Shown: piece by piece, positions 45,081 through 53,986 of the stretch
Position numbering within the stretch: the first letter of the stretch is position 1
How the letters are laid out: each line of letters opens with the position of its first letter
Assembly: GCA_019423755.1 (NCBI GenBank)
Contig: JAHZAU010000009.1
Location: 6,184-70,183, forward strand
Direction of reading: 5' to 3'
From: Oscillospiraceae bacterium
GTDB lineage: Bacteria > Bacillota > Clostridia > Oscillospirales > Ruminococcaceae
Length of the DNA stretch: 64,000 bases
Notes under the pieces: model-generated
What the model was told of the DNA's origin: nothing
The model's database searches: none
What the model saw: only the letters and a program-made list of their open reading frames with translations
Translations under genes and position numbers: made by a program

Positions 45081-45093
45081 GGCGCTCCCTCCC

Positions 45094-45969
45094 CTAGCGG
45101 TTGGCGCAGCGGATGAGGGAAGCCACCGCCTGGCTGATGCGCCGGGCCACCAGGGGGTTGTTCATGGTGTACAGGTGGATGCCCTGGACGCCGTTTGCCA
45201 GCAGGTCCACGATCTGCTCCACGGCGTAGGCGATGCCGGCGTCCCGCATGGCGTCCGGGTCGTCGCCGTATTTGTGCATCATCCGCACGAACTTTTTGGG
45301 CAGGCTGGCCCCGCACAGCGAGACCATCCGCTCGATCTGCCGCCGGTTGACCACCGGCATGATGCCCGCCTCCACCGGCACGGTGATGCCCGCCTGGCGG
45401 ATGCGGTACAGGAAGCTGTAAAAATCATTGTTGTCAAAAAACAGCTGGGAGATCAGGTGGGTGGCTCCGGCGTCCACCTTTTCCTTGAGATGGAGGATGT
45501 CCTGCTCCAAGGTGGGGGCCTCCGGGTGGCACTCGGGGTAACAGGCGGCGCAGATGTCAAACCCGCCGAAGGCCTGGATCTCCCGGATCAGGTCCGCCGC
45601 GTAACGGAAGTCCTCCGCCGCCGGACGGTCGGGGTTGCGGTCCCCTCGCAGGGCCAGCAGGTTTTCTACCCCGGCGTCCCGCAGCTCTCCCAGCACCTGG
45701 CCGATCTCCTCCCGGGTGGAGTTAAGGCAGGTCAGGTGGGCCACCGGCTCGATGCCGCACTGCTGGCGGATGGTCTGGGCGATCTGCAGGGTGGAGCGGT
45801 CGGAAGGGTTGCCCCCGGCGCCGTAGGTGACGCTGATGAAGTCCGGTTCCAGGTCGGAAAGGGCCTCCAAGGTCTGGTACACCGTCTGCACCGGGCTGGT
45901 CTTTTTGGGTGGGAACACCTCAAAGGAATAGACCACCTTCTTTTGGGAAAATAACTGGGTAAGCTTCAT
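45094..45969 (-). CDS. metF: Methylenetetrahydrofolate reductase
   Basis: 291 residues. It begins VVYSFEVFPPK, the MetF signature, and contains VTYGAGGNPSDRSTLQI and HLISQLFFDNNDFYSFL with FAD-binding residues. It reduces methylene-THF to methyl-THF for MetH, the third gene of the operon. The start at 45969 follows AAGGAGGA; an upstream extension of the frame has no family sequence. A strong promoter lies at 46018-46046. Confidence 0.96.
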   Translation of the reverse strand: MKLTQLFSQKKVVYSFEVFPPKKTSPVQTVYQTLEALSDLEPDFISVTYGAGGNPSDRSTLQIAQTIRQQCGIEPVAHLTCLNSTREEIGQVLGELRDAGVENLLALRGDRNPDRPAAEDFRYAADLIREIQAFGGFDICAACYPECHPEAPTLEQDILHLKEKVDAGATHLISQLFFDNNDFYSFLYRIRQAGITVPVEAGIMPVVNRRQIERMVSLCGASLPKKFVRMMHKYGDDPDAMRDAGIAYAVEQIVDLLANGVQGIHLYTMNNPLVARRISQAVASLIRCANR

Positions 45970-46017
45970 GACAGATCCTCCTTGCCGCCGGCGCACCGGC
46001 TCGGTGTTAATTCTATC

Positions 46018-46046
46018 ATTATACGATGTCACTTTCGCATTGTAAA
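46018..46046 (-). promoter_or_regulatory. metF operon promoter
   Basis: On the minus strand TTTACA and TATAAT are 17 bp apart, about 50 bp before metF; the leader is too short for a SAM or cobalamin riboswitch. Confidence 0.8.
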
Positions 46047-46064
46047 GCGAAACCGCCGGGGAAG

Positions 46065-46093
46065 TTGCGTTTTCCTGCCGGTTGGGATACAAT
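46065..46093 (+). promoter_or_regulatory. Promoter of the 46143 acetyltransferase
   Basis: TTGCGT and TACAAT are 17 bp apart, facing away from the metF promoter. Confidence 0.6.
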
Positions 46094-46142
46094 AGAGGGC
46101 GAAGTCCTTATTTTCATTTTCTTGCAGAAAGGAAGTTAAATC

Positions 46143-46586
46143 ATGCTGATCCGTGACATCCGCCTGCCGGACAAAGAGGCCTATCTTGCCATGTCCCAGG
46201 ATTTTTACAGCGGCGATGCCACCCAAAGCCCGGTTGGGGTACAGAACTTTTTGGACACCTTTGAGCAGGCCATGCAGGGCTCTCCGCTCATGCGCGCCCT
46301 GATTTTGGAGGAGGAGGGCCAGATCGTCGGCTACGGTCTGCTGGCCTTCTATTGGAGCAACGAGGCCGGCGGCCTGGTGGTGCAGATCGAGGAGCTTTAT
46401 TTCCTGGAAAGCTGCCGCGGCAAGGGCTACGGCCACCAGTTCTTCTCCTGGGTCAAGGAGGCTTATCCCCAGGCCCGGCGCTTCCGCCTGGAAGTCTGCC
46501 AGCGTAACCCCCGCGCCAAAGCCCTGTACGAGCGTCTGGGCTACACCGAGCTGCCCTATATCCAGATGATCCAGGACCTTACCTAA
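46143..46586 (+). CDS. GNAT-family N-acetyltransferase
   Basis: 147 residues forming one GNAT domain. EGQIVGYGLLAFYWSNEAGG forms the central strands, EELYFLESCRGKGYGHQF gives the acetyl-CoA loop (RGKGYG), and NPRAKALYERLGYTE the last helix and strand. Substrate unknown. It stands alone with its own promoter and a terminator behind it. An AGAAAGGAAG ribosome-binding site precedes the ATG. Confidence 0.88.
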   Translation: MLIRDIRLPDKEAYLAMSQDFYSGDATQSPVGVQNFLDTFEQAMQGSPLMRALILEEEGQIVGYGLLAFYWSNEAGGLVVQIEELYFLESCRGKGYGHQFFSWVKEAYPQARRFRLEVCQRNPRAKALYERLGYTELPYIQMIQDLT

Positions 46587-46604
46587 AAAAGCAAATAAAA
46601 ACCG

Positions 46605-46666
46605 AAAAGACCCGCCCGCTGCCTGGGAAAACGCTTCCCAACGCAGCAGGCGGGTCTTCTTTTTTG
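46605..46666. terminator. Bidirectional terminator
   Basis: AAAAGACCCGCC pairs with GGCGGGTCTT around an inner CTGCCTGGG hairpin, followed by CTTTTTT. It serves the acetyltransferase and the opposing DUF2752 gene. Confidence 0.85.
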
Positions 46667-47044
46667 CTAAAACCAGGGCAGGTTGCGCTCGATGCCAAAG
46701 AGCACCAGGCAGAGGATGAGAAAGGCGATGAGCCGGTTCTGCCCGCGGCTGGGCAGGCGGCGTCCGGTTTTGACGTAATCCGCCGCCAGCCAAACAGCAA
46801 GCCACAAAAACAGCGGGCTCAGCAGCACCAGGCAGGGGTTGGCGGCAAAGGCGCCGGCCCAGTCCCCGGCCAGAAGCGCCAGGCACAGATGACTGATGCC
46901 GCAGGCCGGGCAAAGCAGCCCGGTGGCCGAGCGAAAGAGACAGGGGATGTATTTCCCGGTAACACTCACCCACCCGGCATAAGCAAGCCCGGCGGACAGC
47001 AGCGCGCTCCCCCACCCCAGCAGGCGCAGGGCACGGCGCCGCAT
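46667..47044 (-). CDS. DUF2752 small membrane protein
   Basis: 125 residues. Three membrane helices surround the DUF2752 hallmark CPACGISHLCLALLAG (Cys-Pro-x-Cys-Gly). The family is of unknown function. Its ATG shares a base with the stop of the upstream DUF4234 gene (TAATG), so they are translationally coupled. Confidence 0.85.
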   Translation of the reverse strand: MRRRALRLLGWGSALLSAGLAYAGWVSVTGKYIPCLFRSATGLLCPACGISHLCLALLAGDWAGAFAANPCLVLLSPLFLWLAVWLAADYVKTGRRLPSRGQNRLIAFLILCLVLFGIERNLPWF

Positions 47045-47394
47045 TAGTAGTACATGGTGGGGGTGTAGCGGTTGAGTTCACCCTGGATGATGGCCAGCGT
47101 GATGATCTGCAGGCCGAACAGGTTGAGGATCAAAAACAGGATGGGGAAGCTGCCCATAGGCTGGCCGCGGGACATGCGGGCGTCCTCCAGGGCCTCGCCC
47201 ATTTTGTAGCCCCAGTAGATGCCATACAGCCCGCAGGTGATCAGGTTAAACAGAAAGGCCATAATACCGCTGGTCAGGTAGCGGCCGGACACCGCCTTTA
47301 CCTCGTCGGTGGTGACGATGAACCAGTAGATGGCGTAGATACCGCAGGTGATGATGGAAAACAGCAGCGCAAGGCCGACACTTCTTTGTTTCAT
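47044..47394 (-). CDS. DUF4234 small membrane protein
   Basis: 116 residues. It has two repeated 'xITCGxYxIYW' motifs (SIITCGIYAIYWFIV and LITCGLYGIYWGYKMGE), the hallmark of DUF4234, and about three membrane helices. Function unknown. AGGAGG lies 9 bp before the ATG. It is paired with the DUF2752 gene, a combination seen in other Firmicutes. Confidence 0.87.
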   Translation of the reverse strand: MKQRSVGLALLFSIITCGIYAIYWFIVTTDEVKAVSGRYLTSGIMAFLFNLITCGLYGIYWGYKMGEALEDARMSRGQPMGSFPILFLILNLFGLQIITLAIIQGELNRYTPTMYY

Positions 47395-47456
47395 AAACAG
47401 TCCTCCTCGTTGGGGTTAAAATAAGTTATCTTTTGTATAACAGCAGACGGGGCGGC

Positions 47457-49262
47457 TTAGGCGGCCTCCTGCTGATATTCGTTTAAGGTAAGGAAATCGC
47501 CCTCCTCCATAAGCTGGGAGCAAAGGCTGGCGATCTCTTGCAGCTGGGTCTTTTCCATGGGGTTAGAAAGCCCGGAATCCGCCACCACCGTCAAAAAGTC
47601 CTTGTTGGCATCCTGGCGGCAAAGGGTCAGGTAGGTGTCCAGGGCAGCGTCGTAGTCCTCCAGGCTCAGCGCCAGCATCTCCAGCGCTACCCCGCCGGAA
47701 ACGGCGTAGTCGATGGAATAAAACGGGGTGGCGAAGTAGTGGTTTACCTGGGTCCACTGCATCTGGGCCATCTCCCGGTCATAGATCTCGCTTTCGGACA
47801 TGAGGCCGTATTCCAGCCCCAACCGGCCGTAACACTGGTTGATCTCCTCCACCGTCATGCCGGGGTTTTGGTACAGCTCTTCCTGGAACTCGTCGTCCAT
47901 AGCGGCGGACAGGATGCCCACCAGCAGGTTGCAGACGGCGTACTGCCGGGCCAGCTGGGCCTCCTCGGCGGTGTCGTAAAGCAGGTCGTACCACGGCAGG
48001 GTGAGCATCTCCATGGACTGGGAGTGGATCTCGCTGACGTCCATCCCCCGCCCTTCCGAGGTGGAGCCCTGCTGCAGCTGCAGCCAGATGGCCAGACAGT
48101 GGCCGAACTCGTGGGTGATGTTGCTCACGTCGCCGGAGCCGCCGTTGAGGTTCGCAAAGAGGAAGGGGGTGTTGAACTTCGGCAGGAAGGTGGTGTAGAC
48201 GGTGTTCTGCTTGGTGGAGGACGGCGCCACCTCCATCATCTCATGCTCCCGCAGGTAGCTAAAGCACGCGCTCACCTCCGGGTCCATCTGGGAATAGACG
48301 GTGTCCAGGGTGTCCATCATCTCCTGCCAGCCGCCGGAGGGGTCCGGCTGGTCGCCTTGGGGCAGCAGGGTCAGGGGAATATCCTGGCTCATGTCTGCAA
48401 GCTTTTGTTCCAAGCGGGCGTACAGGTCATCCAGCATGCTTCGGTACAGCGGCACCAGGGTGGTCTTCAGGTCCTCCCGGTACTGGCGGATCTGCTCCCG
48501 GTCGTAGCTGACCCGCAGCATCTGGTCGTCCGCCATCTCCACATAGGAATCGTAGCCCAGGGTACGGGCCTGGGTGTCCCGGTTCTCCACCAGGTCCACC
48601 AGGATCTGCCCCAGCTGCTGGTTGCTGTTTTCCAAAAACTCGCGGTAGTAGGCCTCCTGCAGCTCCGGCTCCAAGGAAGCGTACTGCACCGGCTCGCCGT
48701 CCACCTCCACGGTGATCTGGTTGTACTGGTAGTGGTACTGGGCGATGAGGCGGTCTTCCTCCTCCTTCCACTGCAAAACGTCCTGGGAGGTGGTCTGCGC
48801 CAGGGTCTCCTGGTCCTCCTTGGTGGCGTCGTCCCAGAAGCCGGTGATCCACCGGCCGGGGAAGGTCTGGCTCATCGCCTGGTAAAACTCGTTGTATTTG
48901 GCCTGGATGCGCACATACTGGGCGTCCAGCACCTCCAACTCCTCGCTGTAGAAGGGGTCGGTGACGTCGATGCTGTTGTGGATCTGCGCCAGCACGTACA
49001 TGGAGAGGAAATCATCCAGCTTTTCGTTGAGGGTGTTCATCTCCCGCACCAGGGAAAAGGGCAGGATGCTATTTTCGGCGGTGTCCTGGGCCACCTGGAT
49101 CTGCTCCAACAGGGCGTCCCCGTCGGGGCGCTGGTACTCGATCTGGGAGAAGGTCTGCTCGGTGGGTTCCAGGCCCCCGTCCTCCCCCAGCCCGCAGCCG
49201 GACAACCACACACAGACGGCCAGTCCCAAGGCCACTGTCCGCATCCACAACCGTTTTCCCAT
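47457..49262 (-). CDS. M3-type metallopeptidase lipoprotein
   Basis: 601 residues. The N-terminus (LGLAVCVWLSGC) is a lipoprotein signal, so the enzyme is probably on the outer face of the membrane. The zinc motif HEFGH (THEFGHCLA) near residue 380 with a downstream Glu (EIHSQSMEML) is that of M3 oligopeptidases such as PepF/thimet. Typical M3 enzymes are cytoplasmic, so export as a lipoprotein is notable. The ATG at 49262 follows GAGGAGG; an upstream open frame lacks family sequence. A promoter lies at 49402-49430. It probably trims extracellular peptides. Confidence 0.87.
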   Translation of the reverse strand: MGKRLWMRTVALGLAVCVWLSGCGLGEDGGLEPTEQTFSQIEYQRPDGDALLEQIQVAQDTAENSILPFSLVREMNTLNEKLDDFLSMYVLAQIHNSIDVTDPFYSEELEVLDAQYVRIQAKYNEFYQAMSQTFPGRWITGFWDDATKEDQETLAQTTSQDVLQWKEEEDRLIAQYHYQYNQITVEVDGEPVQYASLEPELQEAYYREFLENSNQQLGQILVDLVENRDTQARTLGYDSYVEMADDQMLRVSYDREQIRQYREDLKTTLVPLYRSMLDDLYARLEQKLADMSQDIPLTLLPQGDQPDPSGGWQEMMDTLDTVYSQMDPEVSACFSYLREHEMMEVAPSSTKQNTVYTTFLPKFNTPFLFANLNGGSGDVSNITHEFGHCLAIWLQLQQGSTSEGRGMDVSEIHSQSMEMLTLPWYDLLYDTAEEAQLARQYAVCNLLVGILSAAMDDEFQEELYQNPGMTVEEINQCYGRLGLEYGLMSESEIYDREMAQMQWTQVNHYFATPFYSIDYAVSGGVALEMLALSLEDYDAALDTYLTLCRQDANKDFLTVVADSGLSNPMEKTQLQEIASLCSQLMEEGDFLTLNEYQQEAA

Positions 49263-49401
49263 AGGCAAGATCCTCCTCTTCCCAAATAAAACAGCCCTTG
49301 TTCCCGGGGGCGGTCCGCCGGGCAAAAGGGGCACTTTCTTTTATCTTTATTCCGCTGGCGCGGGATTATTCCCCCGCCCAAAACCGGCAGGAACTGCCTT
49401 T

Positions 49402-49430
49402 ATTCTACCATAGCGCTCCAGCGAATCCAA
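49402..49430 (-). promoter_or_regulatory. Promoter of the M3 peptidase gene
   Basis: On the minus strand TTGGAT and TAGAAT are 17 bp apart, about 130 bp before the start codon. Confidence 0.65.
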
Positions 49431-49470
49431 CGGCCCGACGCCAAACTTTTCATAAATGTTACAATTGACA

Positions 49471-49501
49471 AAGGCCGCACCCCAATCCGGGGTGCGGCCT
49501 T
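49471..49501 (-). terminator. Terminator of the M23-like gene
   Basis: AAGGCCGCACCCC pairs with GGGGTGCGGCCTT and is followed on the minus strand by TTTGT. Confidence 0.85.
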
Positions 49502-49515
49502 GCAAAAGCAGCAGC

Positions 49516-50085
49516 TTATTTTTCCAGTTTCAGCAGGGTCTCGGGGTTTTGGTACTCTCCGTCGTGGAGGAGGAACAGCTGGCAGGTCAGGCCGGTAGCC
49601 ATACCGGTTTTGCCCAAAATGCCCAGCTCGTCCCCCTGGCAGACGTGCTCGCCTTCCTCCACCGAAAGGGAGGAACAGTGGCTGTACCAGCTCTGCCAGC
49701 CGTCGCCGTGGTTCAGGATGACGGTGTTGCCCAGGCCCTTTTTCCAGCCGGCGAAGGAGACGGTACCGCTTTTGGAAGCCCGGACAGCGGAACCTTCCGC
49801 CGCGGAGAAGTTGGTGCCCACATGGCCGGAATAACTGCCGTAGGACGCGGTGATCCAGCCGTTTTCCAGCGGGGGCAGGAACTCTTCCTGGGAAGGATCG
49901 CAGTCATCCACCGGGCGGATCTCCTCCGAAGCGCCGTCGGACTTGCGGACGGCCTTGGGACGGGCGACCTCCTCGGCCTGCGCGGTGTCGGGGCGGCAGA
50001 CGCGGGGGCGGGATTCGTTGGAATCAGCAAAAACAGGGCTGGTGAGGATGGCGGCAGCCAGCACCAGCGCAGCGAAACGTTTCAT
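49516..50085 (-). CDS. Degenerate M23 (LytM-like) secreted protein
   Basis: 189 residues. A signal peptide (ALVLAAAILTSPVFA, cleavage after residue 20) precedes an M23 fold from about residue 74. Of the LytM zinc and catalytic residues only His88 and His136 are present: the zinc Asp is Asn92 (GHVGTN), and the HLH motif is replaced by Cys168 and Leu170 (GLTCQLFLL). It is therefore probably inactive, like LytM-domain activators EnvC and NlpD or SpoIIQ-type proteins. GGAGGT precedes the ATG. It is followed on the minus strand by a terminator; upstream lie the chromate transporter genes. Confidence 0.85.
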   Translation of the reverse strand: MKRFAALVLAAAILTSPVFADSNESRPRVCRPDTAQAEEVARPKAVRKSDGASEEIRPVDDCDPSQEEFLPPLENGWITASYGSYSGHVGTNFSAAEGSAVRASKSGTVSFAGWKKGLGNTVILNHGDGWQSWYSHCSSLSVEEGEHVCQGDELGILGKTGMATGLTCQLFLLHDGEYQNPETLLKLEK

Positions 50086-50177
50086 AAAGCAGGAACCTCC
50101 TTGGAAAATGTTACTATCCTTAGGGTAACATATCCCGCAGAGAAAAACAAGGGATAATCGTAAAAGATTACGTTTCG

Positions 50178-50750
50178 TTATAATCCCAATAAATAAAACA
50201 AAACAAAGCCTGCCGCACCGGAGATCAGTAGGATGACCAGCTGGTCCAGGTGGAAGCGCCGCAGCGCCCACAGGCAGACAAGGAAGATCACCACGCACAG
50301 CCAGTCCACCGCTGCCGGGCTGAGCGCCAGCTGCCCTCCGGGGAAGATGGCCAGCACCAGCAGGTCCAGCCCCGCCGAACCGATCATGGCTACCACCGCC
50401 GGACGCAGCCCGGACAGGATGCCCTGGATGGCGGGCAGCTGCTGGTAGCGGGAGTACAGGTACGCCAGCCCCAGCACAATGATGCAGGATGGGGTGACGC
50501 AGCCCAGGGTAGCCACCACCGCGCCCCCCAGCCCGGCTAGCTGGGTGCCCACGAAGGTGGCGGCATTGATGGCGATGGGCCCGGGGGTCATGCCGGAGAT
50601 GGTGACCACGTCGGCAAACTGGCTCATGGTCAGCCAGTGGTGCAGCTCCACTACCTGGTTTTGGATCAGCGGCATGGCAGCGTAACCGCCGCCGAAGCTC
50701 AGCGCCCCGATCTGAAAGAAGCTCCAAAACAGCGCCAGATAGGTACCCAT
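50178..50750 (-). CDS. Chromate transporter half-protein (second)
   Basis: 190 residues with about six membrane helices. FFQIGALSFGGGYAAMPLIQ and VTISGMTPGPIAINAATFVG match the ChrA half-repeat (SFGGG...PGPxA). It lies 3 bp after the other half, so together they make the short-chain, two-gene ChrA system. Chromate itself may not be the natural substrate in a gut anaerobe. Confidence 0.87.
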   Translation of the reverse strand: MGTYLALFWSFFQIGALSFGGGYAAMPLIQNQVVELHHWLTMSQFADVVTISGMTPGPIAINAATFVGTQLAGLGGAVVATLGCVTPSCIIVLGLAYLYSRYQQLPAIQGILSGLRPAVVAMIGSAGLDLLVLAIFPGGQLALSPAAVDWLCVVIFLVCLWALRRFHLDQLVILLISGAAGFVLFYLLGL

Positions 50751-50753
50751 ATG

Positions 50754-51326
50754 CTATTCCCCCTTTCTTTTGAGCAGGCGGCTGGAACCCAGCCACCCCA
50801 GCGCCCCGCAGAAGACGATGACCAGCATGACGCTGATCTGGGTAAACAGGGTGACGGCAAAAGCCCCCAGCAGGATGGCGGTCCACAGCAGGCGCCGCTC
50901 CCGCAGGACGTTGGCCCCCAGGGTGATGGTGACGTCGGCGATGACCGCGGCGATACCAGCCTGCATCCCCCGCAGCACAGCGGCCACGGCGGCGCTGCTT
51001 CGGAAGGCCTCATAAAACAGCGAGATTACCGAAAGGATGATGAGCGGCGGCAGCACCGTCCCCAAAATGGCCACCAAACTACCCAAAATACCGGCGGTGC
51101 GGTAGCCCACCAGGATGGAGGCGTTGACCGCGATGGGCCCCGGCGCCGACTGGGCGATGGCGGTCAGGTCCAGCATCTCCTCCTCTTCCAGCCACCCCAG
51201 CTGCTCCACAAACTTTTTGCGCATAAGCGGGATGATGACGAAGCCGCCCCCGAAGGTGAAGGCGCTGATGGTGAAGGTGGTGCCGAACAGCCGCAGATAG
51301 AAGGACAGCGGGCGGCGGTTTTGCAT
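50754..51326 (-). CDS. Chromate transporter half-protein (first)
   Basis: 190 residues with about six membrane helices. FTISAFTFGGGFVIIPLMRK and AIAQSAPGPIAVNASILVGY match the N-terminal type of ChrA half. The start at 51326 was chosen because AAGAAAGG lies 9 bp upstream; earlier ATG/TTG codons lie at or before that ribosome-binding site. It is upstream of and coupled to the second half. Confidence 0.87.
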   Translation of the reverse strand: MQNRRPLSFYLRLFGTTFTISAFTFGGGFVIIPLMRKKFVEQLGWLEEEEMLDLTAIAQSAPGPIAVNASILVGYRTAGILGSLVAILGTVLPPLIILSVISLFYEAFRSSAAVAAVLRGMQAGIAAVIADVTITLGANVLRERRLLWTAILLGAFAVTLFTQISVMLVIVFCGALGWLGSSRLLKRKGE

Positions 51327-51406
51327 AAGGATCATCCTTTCTTGGTTTGACAACCGGGGAAATGGTGTGATATCATCGTTAAAAATTACAAAAAGGAGAA
51401 TTTGCC

Positions 51407-51856
51407 GTGGAAGAGACCCAGATCCAGCAGACCATGTACCAAAAAGCGGTGGAGCTGATCCGCCGCCGGTACCCCACCGGCTGGGGCGGCGCGGCGGTCA
51501 TCCGCACCGAGCCCGGCCACTACTACACCAGCGTGGCGCTGGAAAACGCCAATGCCAGCGTGCTGCTCTGCATCGAGGTGGGCGCCATGTGCGACGCCAT
51601 GAAGGCCAACGAGCGGGTGACCCACTGCCTGTGCGTGGTGCGCCAGGACGAGCACGCCCCTTTTACCGTCCTTTCCCCCTGCGGCGTCTGCCAGGAGCGG
51701 CTGCGCTACTGGGGCGACGGGGTCCAGGTGGGGGTGACCACCCCGGACGGCTCCCTGCGCTTTGTGCCGCTCTATGAGCTGCAGCCCTACCACTGGACGA
51801 CCGCCTACCCGCCGGAGGAACTGGAGCACTTTACCGGCCCGGCGGAGAAAAAATAA
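51407..51856 (+). CDS. Cytidine-deaminase-like zinc enzyme
   Basis: 149 residues. The deaminase motifs are present: LCIEVGAMCDA (Cys/His-x-Glu position) and SPCGVCQERL (P-C-x-x-C). It resembles blasticidin-S/cytidine deaminases; the substrate is not evident. GTG is the start codon, with AAAGGAG 8 bp upstream. It is a single gene ending at a strong terminator. Confidence 0.8.
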   Translation: MEETQIQQTMYQKAVELIRRRYPTGWGGAAVIRTEPGHYYTSVALENANASVLLCIEVGAMCDAMKANERVTHCLCVVRQDEHAPFTVLSPCGVCQERLRYWGDGVQVGVTTPDGSLRFVPLYELQPYHWTTAYPPEELEHFTGPAEKK

Positions 51857-51860
51857 ACCC

Positions 51861-51896
51861 AAAAAAGCCAGCATCTTTCGGGGATGCTGGCTTTTT
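51861..51896. terminator. Terminator between deaminase and rny
   Basis: AAAAAGCCAGCATC pairs with GGATGCTGGCTTTTT around TTTCGG. It is bidirectional and serves both convergent genes. Confidence 0.92.
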
Positions 51897-51902
51897 GTTC
51901 GG

Positions 51903-53450
51903 TTATTTGGCGTAGTCCACCGTACGGCTTTCCCGGATGATGTTGACCTTGATCTGGCCGGGGTATTCCAGCTCGGCTTCGATCTTGTTGACAATATCGC
52001 GGGCAATGATGGTCATCTTGTCGTCGGTGATGATCTCCGGGCGGACCATGATGCGGATCTCGCGGCCAGCCTGGATGGCGAAGCATTTCTCCACGCCCTC
52101 GAAGGAGTTGGCGATCTCCTCGAGTTTTTCCAGACGCTTGATGTAGTTTTCCAGGTTTTCGCGGCGAGCGCCGGGGCGGGCAGCCGAGATGGCGTCCGCA
52201 GCCTGGACGATGCAGGCTACCAGGGTCTTGGGCTCCACGTCGTTGTGGTGGGCCTCGATGGCATGGATGACGGCGGGGCTTTCTTTGTATTTGCGGGCCA
52301 GGTCCACGCCGATCTTCACGTGGGAGCCTTCGATCTCGTGGGTCAGGGCCTTGCCGATGTCGTGGATCAGACCGGCGCGCTTGGCGGTGTTGACGTCAGC
52401 GCCCAGCTCTGCGGCCATAACGCCGGCCAGGTTGGCAACCTCGATGGAGTGCTGCAGCACGTTCTGGCCGTAGCTGGAACGGTAACGCATCCGGCCCAGC
52501 AGGCGGATCAGGTCGGGGTGCATGCCGTGGACGTTGGTTTCCAGCACGGCGCGCTCGCCGTCCTGCTTAATCTTGGTCTCGATCTCGCGCTGGGCCTTCT
52601 CCACGGTCTCCTCGATGCGGGCCGGGTGGATACGGCCGTCCTGGATCAGGCGTTCCAGAGCGGTGCGGGCCACCTCACGCTTCACAGCATCGTGGGAGGA
52701 GAGGGTGATGGCTTCGGGGGTGTCGTCGATGATCAGGTCTACGCCGGTGAGGGTCTCCAGGGTACGGATGTTGCGTCCCTCGCGGCCGATGATGCGGCCC
52801 TTCATCTCGTCGTTGGGCAGCGGTACCACCGATACGGTGACCTCGCCCACATAGTCGGAGGCGCATTTCTGGATGGCGGTGGCGATGATCTCCTTGGCCT
52901 TCTGCTCCGACTCGTCCTTGAACTTCTGCTCGTAAAGGTTGATCTTCAGGGCTTTTTCGTGGACCAGTTCGTCCTCCAGGTTGGTCAGCAGGTACTCTTT
53001 GGCCTGCTCGGCGGTGTAGCCGGAGATCTTTTCCAGCATCTCGAACTGGTGCTGCTTGATGCCGGCAGCCTCTTCCAGGCGGCGTTCGGCTTCTTTGATC
53101 TTGCCCTGCAGGGTCTCTTCTTTCTTTTCCAGGTTATCCAGCTTGCGGTCGATGGACTCTTCCTTCTGCTGGATGCGGCGCTCCAGGCGCTGCACTTCGT
53201 TGCGGCGCTCTTTGAGCTCCTTTTCGGTCTCGGTGCGGCTGCGGTGGATCTCGTCCTTGGCTTCCACCAGAGCCTCCTTCTTCTTCACGTCCGCCTCTTT
53301 GATGGCGTCGCTGACGATGCGTTTTGCTTCTTCCTCAGCGGACCCCAGCTCCGCTTCCGCGATCTTTTTGCGGTACTGGATGCCACTGGGGAAACCGATG
53401 GCGGCGCCCACGATCAGGGCGATGACCGCACAGGCAATGTAGGGCCACAT
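51903..53450 (-). CDS. rny: Ribonuclease Y
   Basis: 515 residues. A membrane anchor (YIACAVIALIVGAAIGF) is followed by a long coiled coil (about 30-200), a KH domain (GRIIGREGRNIRTLE) and an HD domain with the His-Asp pair (IHDIGKALTHEIEGSH). RNase Y initiates mRNA decay in Firmicutes at the membrane. The ATG follows an AAGGGGGA ribosome-binding site 11 bp upstream. It is transcribed from a promoter about 540 bp upstream, through a leader with several terminator-like hairpins. Confidence 0.97.
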   Translation of the reverse strand: MWPYIACAVIALIVGAAIGFPSGIQYRKKIAEAELGSAEEEAKRIVSDAIKEADVKKKEALVEAKDEIHRSRTETEKELKERRNEVQRLERRIQQKEESIDRKLDNLEKKEETLQGKIKEAERRLEEAAGIKQHQFEMLEKISGYTAEQAKEYLLTNLEDELVHEKALKINLYEQKFKDESEQKAKEIIATAIQKCASDYVGEVTVSVVPLPNDEMKGRIIGREGRNIRTLETLTGVDLIIDDTPEAITLSSHDAVKREVARTALERLIQDGRIHPARIEETVEKAQREIETKIKQDGERAVLETNVHGMHPDLIRLLGRMRYRSSYGQNVLQHSIEVANLAGVMAAELGADVNTAKRAGLIHDIGKALTHEIEGSHVKIGVDLARKYKESPAVIHAIEAHHNDVEPKTLVACIVQAADAISAARPGARRENLENYIKRLEKLEEIANSFEGVEKCFAIQAGREIRIMVRPEIITDDKMTIIARDIVNKIEAELEYPGQIKVNIIRESRTVDYAK

Positions 53451-53493
53451 AGTAGCAGGATTCCCCCTTCATGTTGGTATAGTAAAAAATCAG

Positions 53494-53980
53494 AAAAAAT
53501 GGGACGGCGCCCCGCGCCCTGCCTTGTTGCAGAACAAAGCAAAGCATACCGGATGCCGTCCCAGGTCGATTCAGGATATGTTTTTCGCTTTTTTGGTATA
53601 GCAAAATCCGCCAAAAAAGACGTTTGGTGTCGTATCATCAGGGAGGCTCTCCCCCTCGCCCGGCCTGTGGAGAAGCGCCGGGAAAAAGCGGAAAACCTCC
53701 AAAAAAATCCCGAAAAATTCGGGAAAAATCCGCAGCAAAGCGCCGGCCCAAGGGGCCTTAGAAAGCGCGTTGCCTGGTATTGCATCCCGGCTCCAAAAAG
53801 GGACCGGTACGTGAATTCCTTTGGATTGCAGCTGATGTTCAGCCCCCGCGCAGCCACGGCGCGGGAAAACATATACAAAAAAGACCGCCCCCGCAAAAAA
53901 CGCAGGAGGAACGGCGCGGAGCACAGTTTGCGAACGCCAGCCTCCGGGCCGGCGCAGAAATACAGAAAACCGAATGGTTC
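53494..53980 (-). promoter_or_regulatory. RNase Y leader with tandem terminator-like hairpins
   Basis: From the promoter at 53987-54015, the minus-strand leader contains three hairpins each followed by T runs: 53876-53909 (weaker, about 6 bp, then TCTTTTTT), 53701-53723 (CCCGAA/TTCGGG then TTTTTTT) and 53494-53562 (GGGACGGC/GCCGTCCC enclosing about 46 nt, then ATTTTTT). No known riboswitch core was recognised. The leader may attenuate rny or release small RNAs. Confidence 0.6.
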
Positions 53981-53986
53981 ACTCTT

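Noticed and set aside
45970..46011. SAM or cobalamin riboswitch before metF
   Set aside because: The promoter leaves a leader of about 45 nt, too short for either class.
49516..50886. Long minus-strand frame continuing upstream of the M23 gene
   Set aside because: The upstream part is an out-of-frame reading of the chromate transporter; the real start with a signal peptide is at 50085.
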